Shown here: positions 1-7,935 of the stretch, one piece after another | How the letters are laid out: every line of letters starts with the position of its first letter | Position numbering within the stretch: the stretch's first letter is position 1 | DNA from: Lentisphaerota bacterium | GTDB lineage: Bacteria > Verrucomicrobiota > Lentisphaeria > Victivallales > Victivallaceae | Direction: 5' to 3' | NCBI GenBank assembly: GCA_015061695.1 | Contig: SUWA01000013.1 | Coordinates: forward strand, 1-41,426 | DNA: 41,426 nucleotides | Translations under genes and position numbers: made by a program | The notes under the pieces: generated by a model | The model's database searches: none | Told to the model about the DNA's origin: nothing | Seen by the model: only the letters and a program-made list of their open reading frames with translations

Positions 1-338
1 TTTCCATAGTAATTTTATTGTGCATCTGATCTTTCCTTTATTTTTTTGTTTGGTTACTAAAAAATAAAGGTCAGATGCACTTTTGTCAAACAACTCGTCC
101 CATCACAAAATTTGGGACATTAACCTTCATTTTTTTATCCTTGATTTTTCTTAAATTAAATTTATGTTAATGTTCAAAGAGTTATGATTTTATTATTTTT
201 ACGCTTTTATTTTATCAACCGCTTTTTAACAATTATGGAACCTACTGTAGGAGTCTCCATGATATTCAGTAATAACTCAAGAGCATTTATAAAAAATCTT
301 CTTGTTGACTGTTGCCGATGATACGTTAAAGTAACTTA
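1..338. other. AT-rich intergenic stretch, no gene seen
   Basis: No open frame with a plausible start and ribosome site is visible. The stretch is strongly AT-rich and holds the long inverted repeat at 20-80 and a short palindrome around 241-251 (CCTACTGTAGG). The 3' end of the LamG gene (two in-frame TAA stops, 336-341) borders it. It may contain the 3' end signals of that gene and of a gene left of the window. Confidence 0.6.
20..80 (+). terminator. Long inverted repeat, terminator-like
   Basis: GTGCATCTGA (20-29) is matched by TCAGATGCAC (71-80), and just inside this CCTTTATTTTTT is matched by an AAAAAATAAAGG arm. A few unpaired bases on the left side (TCTTT) form a bulge. The right arm is followed by TTTTG on the plus strand, so it could end a plus-strand transcript entering from the left of the window. 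The stem is unusually long for a plain terminator, so an operator or a processed RNA hairpin is also possible. Confidence 0.45.
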
Positions 339-1040
339 TTATTTGAGCGTGGCAACTTCTTCGGCGGTCAGCGCCTGATTGTAGAGCTTGAAGCTTTTGA
401 CCATGCCTTTGAACTGATAACCGCGATCGGAAGCGGTCGCGCCGATGGAAAAACTGTTTTTGGTCTTGGGAACTACTGCATTGTTGGGATTGGAAACCAG
501 TTTGCCGTTGATGTAAAGCGCAATGCTTTTGCCGTCGTAAACCACCGCAATATCCACCCAGGTATCGGGCTGGATGGGTTCGATCTTGTTGTTGCCGGAA
601 ACAGTGGTTTTGGAGTCATAACCGTAACGGCAGTGGATGGTGCGGTTGAATAAATAGATCGAAAAACCGTTGACTTTGTCCGCTCCGTAACCGTACTGGC
701 AGAGCTGGTTGCGCACATTGTTTTTGACATCGGCAGGAACTTTGACCTTGAGCGTAACCGTCCACGGTTTGGAGCAATCAAATTCCGCCGGAGCAAAGAC
801 ATTTACTGCGCTGTGCGGAATTTTGCCGTCGCCATTGAAAAAAATCACCTTTTCGCCATTTTCATCGGCCCAGCTTATTTCGGCGGGGCGGCCGGGGACA
901 ACTTTGGATTTTCCGGCAGCGTCTTTGATGGCTTTGAGGTCGCCGCCGGTAAAAGTTACGTCGGCCAGCGGGGCGGGGATTGCGGCGTTAAGCATGGAAC
1001 CGGCACAAACGGCCGCCAGCAAAAAAGCGGGTTTTTTCAT
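339..1040 (-). CDS. Exported LamG/concanavalin-A-like domain protein
   Basis: 233 residues. An N-terminal signal peptide (MKKPAFLLAAVCAG..., probable cleavage after the small-residue stretch near residue 20) precedes a single LamG-like jelly-roll domain filling the rest. The C-terminal block with FSIGAT, FKGMVKSFKLYNQALTAEE is typical of Laminin_G_3 domains, in which the last strand names the 'activity/position in the fold' and ends in A-x-E-E-V. Such domains bind carbohydrates or proteins outside the cytoplasm. No catalytic domain accompanies it, so the ligand cannot be told. AGGAAG lies 7 bases before the ATG. It has its own sigma-70-type promoter (1085-1113), so it appears to be a single-gene unit, separate from the tcdA operon upstream. 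Confidence 0.8.
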   Translation of the reverse strand: MKKPAFLLAAVCAGSMLNAAIPAPLADVTFTGGDLKAIKDAAGKSKVVPGRPAEISWADENGEKVIFFNGDGKIPHSAVNVFAPAEFDCSKPWTVTLKVKVPADVKNNVRNQLCQYGYGADKVNGFSIYLFNRTIHCRYGYDSKTTVSGNNKIEPIQPDTWVDIAVVYDGKSIALYINGKLVSNPNNAVVPKTKNSFSIGATASDRGYQFKGMVKSFKLYNQALTAEEVATLK

Positions 1041-1084
1041 AAGATGACTTCCTTTTATTAAAAAATTTATATGTTGCTTTCAAC

Positions 1085-1113
1085 AGTATAACTCAAGTTG
1101 AATGATTTTTCAA
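1085..1113 (-). promoter_or_regulatory. Sigma-70-type promoter of the LamG gene
   Basis: On the minus strand TTGAAA (1108-1113), a 17-base spacer and TATACT (1085-1090) form a near-consensus promoter 45 bases upstream of the LamG start codon. The fit and spacing are good; no experiment supports it. Confidence 0.65.
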
Positions 1114-1158
1114 GTCTTTTAGTTTACAAAAATGCTTTTTTATGGCTCAAAATCGCCT

Positions 1159-1881
1159 TTATTCTGAAGATGGCAACGCCAGTTGATTGATGATCCGTCC
1201 GGCCATGAAAAGGCCGAATATCCCCGGGATGAATGAGCTGCTGCCGATCGTGTTGTCCGGATCGGTTGCTGCCGGCGGGCAGGGTATTTCGCTTGAAAAC
1301 ACACAATCTATACCTTTGGTTATGCCGTAGATTTTTTTTAATTTTCCGCGGATCATTCTGGCCAGCTTGCAGTTATAGGTTTTGCTTATATCGGCATACT
1401 GTATCTGCGACGGGTCAAGCCGGAATCCCGCCCCCATAGAGGCAATGCAGCGGATGTTCCGTTGAATGGCGGCCGCCAGCAGCAGGCACTTTTCGTTGAC
1501 GGAATCTATGGCATCGGCAATATGATCGAATCGGGTTTCATCCAATATCTGCGGAATATTTTCCATTGTTAATGCTTCCGCAAAAACATGCAGTTTGAGC
1601 TGCGGGTTTATATCCAGCAAGCGTTGAGCCAATACCTGAACTTTGTACTCGTTTATGGTGGAAGTCAGTGCCGGCAGCTGCCGGTTCAAATTGGTTATAT
1701 GTACTTTGTCCGGATCAAAAACGGTCAATTCGCCGATCCCGGCGCGAACCAATGCTTCGGCGGTATACGATCCGACCCCGCCGCACCCGGCCAGCAGGAC
1801 ATGGCTGGCTTGCAATTTTTCTACTCCGGCAGTGCCCAGCAATATGGTTTCCCGGTTGAGCCAATCAGGGGTGCTGTTCAT
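1159..1881 (-). CDS. tcdA: tRNA threonylcarbamoyladenosine dehydratase (TcdA/CsdL), ThiF-MoeB-E1 fold
   Basis: 240 residues, normal length for the family. TcdA uses ATP to cyclise t6A37 of ANN-decoding tRNAs to ct6A. The Rossmann ATP site is seen as G32-C-G34-G35-V-G37, followed by the FDPD pair (D56, D58) and the NLNRQ block (N64-Q68) that binds the nucleotide. DAIDSVNEK (about 123-131) matches the family DxIDxxxxK motif. It lacks the CxxC zinc pairs and the C-terminal adenylation partners of ThiF/MoeB, which favours TcdA. The start overlaps the end of the tatD-like gene by 17 bases, so translation is probably coupled. It is the last gene of the minus-strand run that begins with the IMPase-family gene. 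Confidence 0.85.
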   Translation of the reverse strand: MNSTPDWLNRETILLGTAGVEKLQASHVLLAGCGGVGSYTAEALVRAGIGELTVFDPDKVHITNLNRQLPALTSTINEYKVQVLAQRLLDINPQLKLHVFAEALTMENIPQILDETRFDHIADAIDSVNEKCLLLAAAIQRNIRCIASMGAGFRLDPSQIQYADISKTYNCKLARMIRGKLKKIYGITKGIDCVFSSEIPCPPAATDPDNTIGSSSFIPGIFGLFMAGRIINQLALPSSE

Positions 1882-2548
1882 GATATATCCTTAAAAATTG
1901 TTGATACATAAGTGCTTGCAGTTCATCGAAGGTTAGACCCAGCTTGCCGGCAACATATCGGTAGTGTTGGATTATATCGCCGGTGGGGTCGTCGGTTTCC
2001 AATACTATTCTGGAGCGATATTCCGGATTGTGTTGCAGAAACTCCAATATTTGAGGCGGCACACAGGGCGGCAGCGAGAGATAAAACGGCGTTTGCTCCC
2101 ACAGTTGCCGGGCCAGCGGCAGTTTACTGCAGAAGTAGTGGATGACAGTCGGTACATGCCAGCGTTTCTTTTTATAAAGTTCCAGCAATTCCGAATAGCA
2201 TTTTACGCAATGAATGGTCAGCGGTTTATGCAATTTCCCGGCCGTTTCGACCGTCTGCAGAAAGGTGGAAATCTGTTCTTCCAGCGGCAGTTTGCCGCGG
2301 AGGCGGTCAAGCCCGACTTCGCCGATGCCGATAAAACGTTCGTCTTGAGCCAGTGCGGCAAATTCCGGAGTGAATTTATCTCCCGACCATGGATGCAATT
2401 CCAGCGTTTGCACGATCCCCGGCTGCGGGGCCGCGGCGGCTTCTGATATTGGAGTTGAAACTATGCGCAATACATTTTCCTGAAACGGCAACGGACTTTT
2501 CCGGTCGGTATGGGTATGAAAATCAACCGTGAAAAGTCCGTTTCTCAT
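1865..2548 (-). CDS. TatD-family metal-dependent hydrolase
   Basis: 227 residues with the start taken at the ATG at 2548, which puts the first metal-binding motif close to the N-terminus as usual in TatD proteins. Metal ligands are visible in order: H11-x-H13 (DFHTHTD), E77 (GIGEVGLD), H113 (TIHCVK), H137 (VIHYFC) and D186 (ETDDP). TatD proteins act as 3'-5' exonucleases or 3'-end DNA repair/D-aminoacyl-tRNA-related hydrolases; the substrate here is not decided by sequence. A GTG at 2563 would start in the usual GTGA overlap with the pgsA stop and add five residues, so the true start is uncertain. It is slightly shorter than E. coli TatD (260). The 3' end overlaps tcdA by 17 bases. Confidence 0.8.
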   Translation of the reverse strand: MRNGLFTVDFHTHTDRKSPLPFQENVLRIVSTPISEAAAAPQPGIVQTLELHPWSGDKFTPEFAALAQDERFIGIGEVGLDRLRGKLPLEEQISTFLQTVETAGKLHKPLTIHCVKCYSELLELYKKKRWHVPTVIHYFCSKLPLARQLWEQTPFYLSLPPCVPPQILEFLQHNPEYRSRIVLETDDPTGDIIQHYRYVAGKLGLTFDELQALMYQQFLRIYHEQHP

Positions 2549-2559
2549 CAATTGCGCGA

Positions 2560-3150
2560 TCACTTTTTTTCCGTGATCAGGTCGCGGTTTTTGATAAAAT
2601 AATTGGCTCCGGATACCACCGTTACCACCACCACGCCGCCAATCAATGCGCGCATGATCCACAACACCACCGGCATACTCTGTTTGATAAGCTGCATCCA
2701 GATCAATGCCGATACCAGCAAAAGCATCATCTGCAAAAAGGTTTTGAGTTTGCCCAGCTTGTCTGCGCTGATGACTTTACCGCTTTTGGCCGCCAGCGTG
2801 CGCAGTCCGGTAACCATGAATTCGCGGCAGATGACGATCGCCGCCACCCACGCCGGGATCAATTGGATTGCCACCAGAAAAAACATGGAAACAGTTACAA
2901 AAACTTTGTCCGCCAACGGGTCCATCAACGCTCCGAAATCCGTTACTTGATTCCATTTTCTGGCCAGATAACCATCGACCAGATCGGTGATCCCCGCCAG
3001 AAAAGCCAGGCCAAAGGCTATATAGCGCAAAAGCAGTTCGGATGCGGTCGGTTCTGCAGTGGGCAGACCGGCATTGGTGGCCAGCACCAGCGCCACAAAA
3101 ATCATAATGATGCGTGCCACAGTCAGCACGTTAGGCAAATTTAAAGGCAT
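2560..3150 (-). CDS. pgsA: CDP-diacylglycerol-glycerol-3-phosphate 3-phosphatidyltransferase
   Basis: 196 residues, an integral membrane enzyme making phosphatidylglycerol phosphate from CDP-diacylglycerol and glycerol-3-phosphate. The CDP-alcohol phosphotransferase signature is complete: D56-x2-D59-G60-x2-A63-R64-x8-G73-x3-D77-x3-D81. Hydrophobic segments flank it (about 10-28, 40-55, 85-110 and 130-185). The N-terminal LPNVLTVARI is typical of PgsA and separates it from PssA and cardiolipin-synthase-type paralogs. It sits 45 bases downstream of rimO; the rimO-pgsA pairing is a recurrent arrangement in many bacteria. AGGAAG upstream of the ATG serves as ribosome site. Confidence 0.9.
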   Translation of the reverse strand: MPLNLPNVLTVARIIMIFVALVLATNAGLPTAEPTASELLLRYIAFGLAFLAGITDLVDGYLARKWNQVTDFGALMDPLADKVFVTVSMFFLVAIQLIPAWVAAIVICREFMVTGLRTLAAKSGKVISADKLGKLKTFLQMMLLLVSALIWMQLIKQSMPVVLWIMRALIGGVVVVTVVSGANYFIKNRDLITEKK

Positions 3151-3195
3151 GATAACTTCCTCTTTTTTGATTTCCGGGATGAAACTCTATTTAAT

Positions 3196-4560
3196 TTAGC
3201 ACACAATTGCATATAAATCAAATGTTTTTGCCTCGGTAACACGCGCCTGACAGATTTCACCGCATTTCAGACGGCGTTGGGCGGTCAGGTGAATGGTGTT
3301 GTCGATTTCCGGCGCGTCCATATCCAGCACCCGGCCGATGGCATGGCGTCCCTCGACTGCATCGCAAATAACAGTCAGGGTTTTGCCCATCAAAGCCTGA
3401 TTGGCCGCCAGCGCGATCTTCTGCTGTTCGGCCATGATCGCTTCGGCGCGGGCTTCGGCCAGCGGCAGCTCCACCCGGTCGGTGCGTTCCGCCGCCGGAG
3501 TGCCGGGTTCTGGCGAGTAACTGAATACCCCCAGCCGGGCAAATTTTTGAGTTTTGACAAATTCCATAAGTTCGTCAAATTCTGCGTCGCTTTCGCCGGG
3601 CAAGCCGGTAATAAAAGTCGTCCGGATAATGCTTTCGGGCCGGGCGGCGCGGATTTTCTGCAAAACTTCTTCGATTCTCTGCCGGGAGCATTTGCGGCCC
3701 ATTTTTTGCAGAATATCGTCATTGATATGCTGTAAAGGTATATCCAGATAGGGCAGCAGGTGTTTATTGACTGCGTATTCGGCAAAAAACTCATCGGTGT
3801 AATGCGCCGGGTGAGTGTAGAGCAGCCGCAGACAGTAATCGCCCTGCAGACCGTCCAGGGCTTTGAGCAGTTTGGCCAGCGTTGCGCCGTCCTGGCGGTC
3901 GGCACCGTAGGCGGTAATATCCTGCGCGATAAGGATGATTTCGTAAACACCGTTATTGATAAGGTCTTGCGCCTCTTTGACCACCGAGTCGACCGAACGG
4001 CTGCGCAGGCGTCCGCGGATCAACGGTATACTGCAATAACTGCAGCAGTTGTTGCATCCGTCGGCGATCTTCAGATACGCCACATGCGGCAGAGTCAACT
4101 GCAAGCGCGGAGTGTTTTCGTCATAAAGGTAGGTCGGCAGATCGCTGTCGCCGGTGGTGTATCCGCTATCGGCTTGCTGAAATGTCTGCAATATATCGCC
4201 TACTCCATCCACGCCGCTCCAGGCATCTACTTCGGGGTATTTGTTGCGGATAAGTTTCTGTTTATCCTGCTGGATAAGACAGCCGGATACGATCAGTTTG
4301 CGCTGTTGCGGCGCCCGTTTTTTCCAGCGGATGCCTTCGGCAATAGCATTTTCGCACTCGCTGCGGGCGCCGGGAAGAAATGCGCAGGTATTGATAAGGT
4401 AATATTTGGCCGTGGAGGCGTCAAAATTAAGCGGTATGCCGCCGGAAATCAGCGATCCGGCCATAACTTCGCTGTCTACCAGATTTTTCGGACAACCCAG
4501 ACTGACCAGATAAACACCTTCGGCCGTGATCCGGCTGCGGCGTGAATTTTTTATACTCAT
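3196..4560 (-). CDS. rimO: Ribosomal protein S12 (Asp89) methylthiotransferase
   Basis: 454 residues, full length. This radical-SAM enzyme adds a methylthio group to aspartate of ribosomal protein uS12. The N-terminal UPF0004 domain has its three cluster cysteines (C23 in SLGCPKN, C59 in NTCAF, C94 in SGCL). The radical-SAM CxxxCxxC is C169-x3-C173-x2-C176; an extra cysteine at 172 lies within it. A C-terminal TRAM domain spans about 385-454. SLGCPKNLVDSE distinguishes RimO from MiaB, which has SxGCQMN. GAGG is present upstream of the ATG but at a rather long distance. The gene lies between the IMPase-family gene (28-base gap) and pgsA, on the same strand. Confidence 0.93.
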   Translation of the reverse strand: MSIKNSRRSRITAEGVYLVSLGCPKNLVDSEVMAGSLISGGIPLNFDASTAKYYLINTCAFLPGARSECENAIAEGIRWKKRAPQQRKLIVSGCLIQQDKQKLIRNKYPEVDAWSGVDGVGDILQTFQQADSGYTTGDSDLPTYLYDENTPRLQLTLPHVAYLKIADGCNNCCSYCSIPLIRGRLRSRSVDSVVKEAQDLINNGVYEIILIAQDITAYGADRQDGATLAKLLKALDGLQGDYCLRLLYTHPAHYTDEFFAEYAVNKHLLPYLDIPLQHINDDILQKMGRKCSRQRIEEVLQKIRAARPESIIRTTFITGLPGESDAEFDELMEFVKTQKFARLGVFSYSPEPGTPAAERTDRVELPLAEARAEAIMAEQQKIALAANQALMGKTLTVICDAVEGRHAIGRVLDMDAPEIDNTIHLTAQRRLKCGEICQARVTEAKTFDLYAIVC

Positions 4561-4588
4561 AGTTTTGCCCCAGTTTTCCTCTTAAAAA

Positions 4589-5443
4589 TCAATTTGCCCG
4601 GAACTTGGATAATATGGTCAAGGCCGTGGTTTTATCCGGCGCGGTAATGATCGGTTCTTTGATCCGCCAGCGGTGATCGGAAGCTGCATCCAGTTCAAAT
4701 GTTTCAGCAACCGGATAGTCTGTAACGATCTGATGCGGAGTTTTTACGCTCATGACCGGGAATCCGGCTTGCCGCATTATCGGCAGTAATCCGGCAATAT
4801 CCCACAATTTGAAATTCCCGCAGTAGGCCGAGAGTTTGCCGGCCAGCAGCCAGTAAAACGATCCTACGCAGCTTGACCACGAAAACACCTGATTGCTGCC
4901 CGTATAGCGCCAGTGATGGGTTATGTACTGCCCCATGCCGATATGCCCCGATAACCCCAGCGGCGAGATTTTGGGCTGAAAGATCCGGAAATCGGAATCA
5001 TTTTGCAGGTTCCGGCAATAAAGTTTATCCGCAGCGGTTATCAGCAGCGTATCTTCGATTGGCAGATAGACCGCGCCTTCCACCAGACGCCCCCGCTGCA
5101 GCAAACCCAGCGAAATACCCCAGAACGGCAGATGTATCGAGTAAGGCGCCGTGCCGTCGATCGGGTCAAGTATCCAGCAGCAGTCGGCGTTGAGTGCGGT
5201 TTGAATGTACTCTTCGCTGTGAGTGGCAATGGTTTCTTCGCCGATCATGTAAACTTGGGAATCCGCGTGATCGCAATAAGTGGCAAACAGTTGTTCGATC
5301 GTCCGGTCGGCCAGCGTTACGACCGATGCATCACTCTTGAGTTCGGTGGGCGGATCGTCAAAGTATTTCAGCGCGATCTGCCCGGCCTGACGGAATATTT
5401 CTGCCAGCTGAGCGATATTCCAGCTTTTCAATATCTGTTCCAT
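4589..5443 (-). CDS. Inositol monophosphatase family phosphatase
   Basis: 284 residues. Mg2+-dependent Li+-sensitive phosphatase fold: metal/catalytic motifs are KSDASVVTLAD (36-46), GEE (68-70), DPIDGT (93-98) and WDIAG with D215. These motifs are shared by inositol-1-phosphatase/SuhB, histidinol-phosphatase HisN and the PAP phosphatase CysQ. GEE followed by a DPIDGT with short linker and the unusual A-P-Y after DGT do not point clearly to one, so the substrate is left open. First gene of the run to rimO. It starts 87 bases downstream of the stop of the small basic protein, whose terminator lies between. Confidence 0.82.
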   Translation of the reverse strand: MEQILKSWNIAQLAEIFRQAGQIALKYFDDPPTELKSDASVVTLADRTIEQLFATYCDHADSQVYMIGEETIATHSEEYIQTALNADCCWILDPIDGTAPYSIHLPFWGISLGLLQRGRLVEGAVYLPIEDTLLITAADKLYCRNLQNDSDFRIFQPKISPLGLSGHIGMGQYITHHWRYTGSNQVFSWSSCVGSFYWLLAGKLSAYCGNFKLWDIAGLLPIMRQAGFPVMSVKTPHQIVTDYPVAETFELDAASDHRWRIKEPIITAPDKTTALTILSKFRAN

Positions 5444-5460
5444 TTTCTTCTCTTTTCCGG

Positions 5461-5507
5461 AAAAACAAAAACGGCGAAGACGCAGGCAAGGACCCGCTTC
5501 TCCGCCG
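5461..5507 (-). terminator. Rho-independent terminator after the small basic protein gene
   Basis: On the minus strand CGGCGGAGAAGC (5507-5496) pairs with GCGTCTTCGCCG (5483-5472), a 12-bp stem with one G-U and one mismatch, followed at once by TTTTTGTTTTT. It lies 24 bases after the stop codon of the 50-aa gene and just before the IMPase-family gene, so part of the transcription may read through into that gene. Confidence 0.75.
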
Positions 5508-5530
5508 CTGTTGTCAAACGCAAGACAAAA

Positions 5531-5683
5531 TCAGTCGATCGGCTTGGTCTTGGGCAGACCGTAGACCTTATCTTCGGCGATCCGGCCTTCGGCGCGGAGC
5601 ACGTTGAGACGTTCGAAACGCTTCATGACATTGCGTTTTTTGCGGATCTTACCGCCAACGCGGAGACTGGCATGCTGAGACAT
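5531..5683 (-). CDS. Small basic protein, Verrucomicrobia/Chlamydiae type (possible ribosome-associated)
   Basis: 50 residues, too short for most length cut-offs. It begins MSQHASLRVGGK, continues with a basic stretch IRKKRNVMKRFERL, and ends VYGLPKTKPID. This matches my memory of the small basic protein family (TIGR04137) that is almost universal in Verrucomicrobia and Chlamydiae relatives and has been suggested to be a ribosomal or ribosome-associated protein; the match is from recall, not a search. GAGGTG lies 5 bases before the ATG, a candidate promoter lies at 5751-5780 and a strong terminator follows, so it is a well-defined monocistronic unit. K and R make up about a quarter of the residues. 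Confidence 0.85.
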   Translation of the reverse strand: MSQHASLRVGGKIRKKRNVMKRFERLNVLRAEGRIAEDKVYGLPKTKPID

Positions 5684-5750
5684 TGTTACACCTCAATGGT
5701 TATATGGTTAATTTTTGAAAAAAAATTTATTTCTCAAGTTGTACATCTGT

Positions 5751-5780
5751 ATAATATGGCTTATATTTTAAAATATTCAA
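5751..5780 (-). promoter_or_regulatory. Candidate promoter of the small basic protein gene
   Basis: Minus strand TTGAAT (5775-5780), 18-base spacer, TATTAT (5751-5756), about 68 bases upstream of the ATG. The whole 5684-5811 gap between the two divergent genes is AT-rich, so chance matches are easy; spacing is acceptable. Confidence 0.45.
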
Positions 5781-5811
5781 GTTTTGAAAGCAGTTTTTTC
5801 GGGATTTTTTT

Positions 5812-7161
5812 ATGTTTGGAGCAATTTTTGCGCCGTTGAAATGGCTTTTGCCGGTTTTTTTGACGATCTGGTCGATCGTTTTGTCCGGCGGCGAAACGGT
5901 CGAATTTACCATTCTGGCGACTGCCGATCTGCATGGCTGTATGGCTCAACTGCAGAACGCGGTCGCTCCCGCGGTTGCGCAGTATCACAAATCCGGTCCG
6001 CAAAGCGTTATATATGTTGACATTGGCGATACCGCGCAAGGTGCTTATCCGGTCAACCGCCGCCGGGGGGCCGGTGTACTGCCGCAGCTGGCCGCTGCCG
6101 GGTGTAAGCTCTGGGTCCCCGGTAATCACGAAATGGAATATGGCTTTGAAGCCTTCAAGCGTATGGTCAACGAATTTTCCGGTACGGTGCTGGCGGCCAA
6201 TCTGCACGCGCCGGAGCTGACCGGTAAAGTCAAACCCTATGTGATAGTGGAGCTGAATCAAGTCAAGGTAGCTTTTATCGGGTTGATGCTGCAGAATATG
6301 AACAACTGTTTTCCGGTAGCGGAGGAGCGTTTTCAAACCCTGCCGGGCCGGGCGGCTTTGCGCAAAAGCATTAACGAGGCCCGATCCGACGGCGCCGGAG
6401 TGATAGTTTTGCTGCGTCATGCCGGCAAGTATGGCTCCGGAGAAAATTTGCCGGAACTGCTGAAAAATATGCCGGAAGTCGATCTGGTTATCGGTGCGCA
6501 TACTCATCAGAGCGAACCCGGCTGCCGGATCGGCCGGGTCTGGTATGTTCAGCCGCCGTCGCATGGCAGAGGTTTGCTGACTGTTAAAGTCAAATATGAT
6601 CTCTCCAAACGTCAGATCCGGCAGATCGAGTCGGGCATCGAAGTACTGGATGTGTATAAAGAGTCGCATATCGCGCAGGAGTTTGAATCGGTAAAACCCT
6701 GCCGCACGGCGGACGAACCGGCCCAACGGATGCGGGCGTTTACTCAAGCGGATCTGGCACTTTATGCGGCCAATCGCAGCAGTATGGAGCGTTTGTTGAG
6801 TTTGGAAAATCCGCGCCTGATCGATTATTACAACGCTTTTCCTTACTTTGATCCGGTCATCACCGTAAAAGTTACCGACCGGGAATTGCATGAAATTATG
6901 CGCGAATATCTCAAGTTTGCCCACAAACGCAAACAACTTTTGCTGACCGCCGGATTCAGTTACCGTGCCAGACGGGGCAAACTGCATGGTTTGATCATGG
7001 AAAAAGAACAGGATGTATATGTGTTGGCGATTTCGGCCTACGCGGCTGCCGGAGCGGGCGGCCAGCTGCCGGATACCCGGCGGATATTGATCAATAAAAT
7101 AAATCACAAACAAGCGGAAAATGCTCCGGGTATACTGCGGGTCATTACCGGAAAGGATTGA
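5812..7161 (+). CDS. Exported 5'-nucleotidase / 2',3'-cyclic phosphodiesterase family metallophosphatase
   Basis: 449 residues. N-terminal hydrophobic segment (about 10-25, LLPVFLTIWSIVL) acts as signal peptide or anchor. The calcineurin-like metallophosphoesterase domain carries D39-x-H41 (TADLHG), GD (73-74, DIGDTAQG), GNHE (105-108), a histidine in RHAGKYG and GAHTH. The C-terminal 5'-nucleotidase substrate domain follows from about residue 300, including FPYFDPV and a YRAR loop. Enzymes of this family release nucleosides from nucleotides outside the cytoplasm. Upstream ribosome site is weak (CGGGA). The stop lies 5 bases before the ATG of thiE, so the two are probably co-transcribed. Confidence 0.85.
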   Translation: MFGAIFAPLKWLLPVFLTIWSIVLSGGETVEFTILATADLHGCMAQLQNAVAPAVAQYHKSGPQSVIYVDIGDTAQGAYPVNRRRGAGVLPQLAAAGCKLWVPGNHEMEYGFEAFKRMVNEFSGTVLAANLHAPELTGKVKPYVIVELNQVKVAFIGLMLQNMNNCFPVAEERFQTLPGRAALRKSINEARSDGAGVIVLLRHAGKYGSGENLPELLKNMPEVDLVIGAHTHQSEPGCRIGRVWYVQPPSHGRGLLTVKVKYDLSKRQIRQIESGIEVLDVYKESHIAQEFESVKPCRTADEPAQRMRAFTQADLALYAANRSSMERLLSLENPRLIDYYNAFPYFDPVITVKVTDRELHEIMREYLKFAHKRKQLLLTAGFSYRARRGKLHGLIMEKEQDVYVLAISAYAAAGAGGQLPDTRRILINKINHKQAENAPGILRVITGKD

Positions 7162-7166
7162 TATTT

Positions 7167-7820
7167 ATGAGCAGCTTCAACTCTTATGATGAACGGATGG
7201 ATTTTTTTACCGGTAAAGTAACGCTTTATCCGGTGGTATCCAGTGAATTTTGTGCGGGGCGCAATGTTTTGGAGGTCATACGGCAGATCGGTATGGGTGG
7301 TGCCGGGATCTTCCAGTTGCGGGAAAAACATTGCAGTGCCAAAGAGCTTTATCTGTTGGCGCAGGAAGCCCGGAAGATCGCCGATGAATTCAATATGCTT
7401 TTTATTCTTGATGATCATGTGGATATAGCGCTTGCGGCGGGGGCTGACGGTGTGCATCTGGGGCAGGATGATCTGCCGGTGGCAGCGGCGCGCTCGATCG
7501 CTCCGGAGCTGATTGTCGGAGCTTCAACGCATAACATACCCGAAGCCATCGAAGCCTGCCGTCAGCACTGCAGTTATCTGAATATCGGGCCGATTTATCC
7601 CACGCAGACCAAAAGTGTAGCTTGCGGCGCCCTGGGATTGGGCGCAATAAAAGAAATATCTGCCCACATAAACTGTCCTTTTACTGTTATGGGAGGGATC
7701 AAGGCGCATTGTATAGCCGAACTGCGTCAAAACGGTGCGCAGCGCATTGCAATGGTTACAGAAATCACCCAGGCAGCGGATATTGCCGGAAAAGTAAGGG
7801 ATTTACTGCAACTTTTTTGA
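7167..7820 (+). CDS. thiE: Thiamine-phosphate synthase
   Basis: 217 residues. Joins HMP-diphosphate and HET-phosphate to thiamine phosphate. TIM-barrel motifs in order: QLREK (50-54), an LDDHVDIAL block at the position of the usual NDR...A, ADGVHLGQDD, GASTHN, NIGPIYPTQTK with the pyrophosphate-binding T-K, and MGGI near the C-terminus. The start is taken at the ATG at 7167, with AAAGGA 9 bases upstream; a TTG at 7158 overlapping the preceding stop is a weaker alternative. No other thiamine gene is adjacent. About 115 bases of AT-rich sequence follow before leuB. Confidence 0.92.
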   Translation: MSSFNSYDERMDFFTGKVTLYPVVSSEFCAGRNVLEVIRQIGMGGAGIFQLREKHCSAKELYLLAQEARKIADEFNMLFILDDHVDIALAAGADGVHLGQDDLPVAAARSIAPELIVGASTHNIPEAIEACRQHCSYLNIGPIYPTQTKSVACGALGLGAIKEISAHINCPFTVMGGIKAHCIAELRQNGAQRIAMVTEITQAADIAGKVRDLLQLF

Positions 7821-7935
7821 ATAAATATCTTGAAATATTTGCAGCTGGATGTAAATTATCCGGAGATTGGTATAAAGAGTTTAAATTTATAGTTATATAG
7901 GACAAGAGATTTTATAACAAAAAGGAGTTCTTATT

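Noticed and set aside
5761-7113. 450-codon minus-strand frame
   Set aside because: Exact complement of the 5'-nucleotidase gene, which has all catalytic motifs. The reverse frame is rich in Arg, Gln and His and has no recognisable domain.
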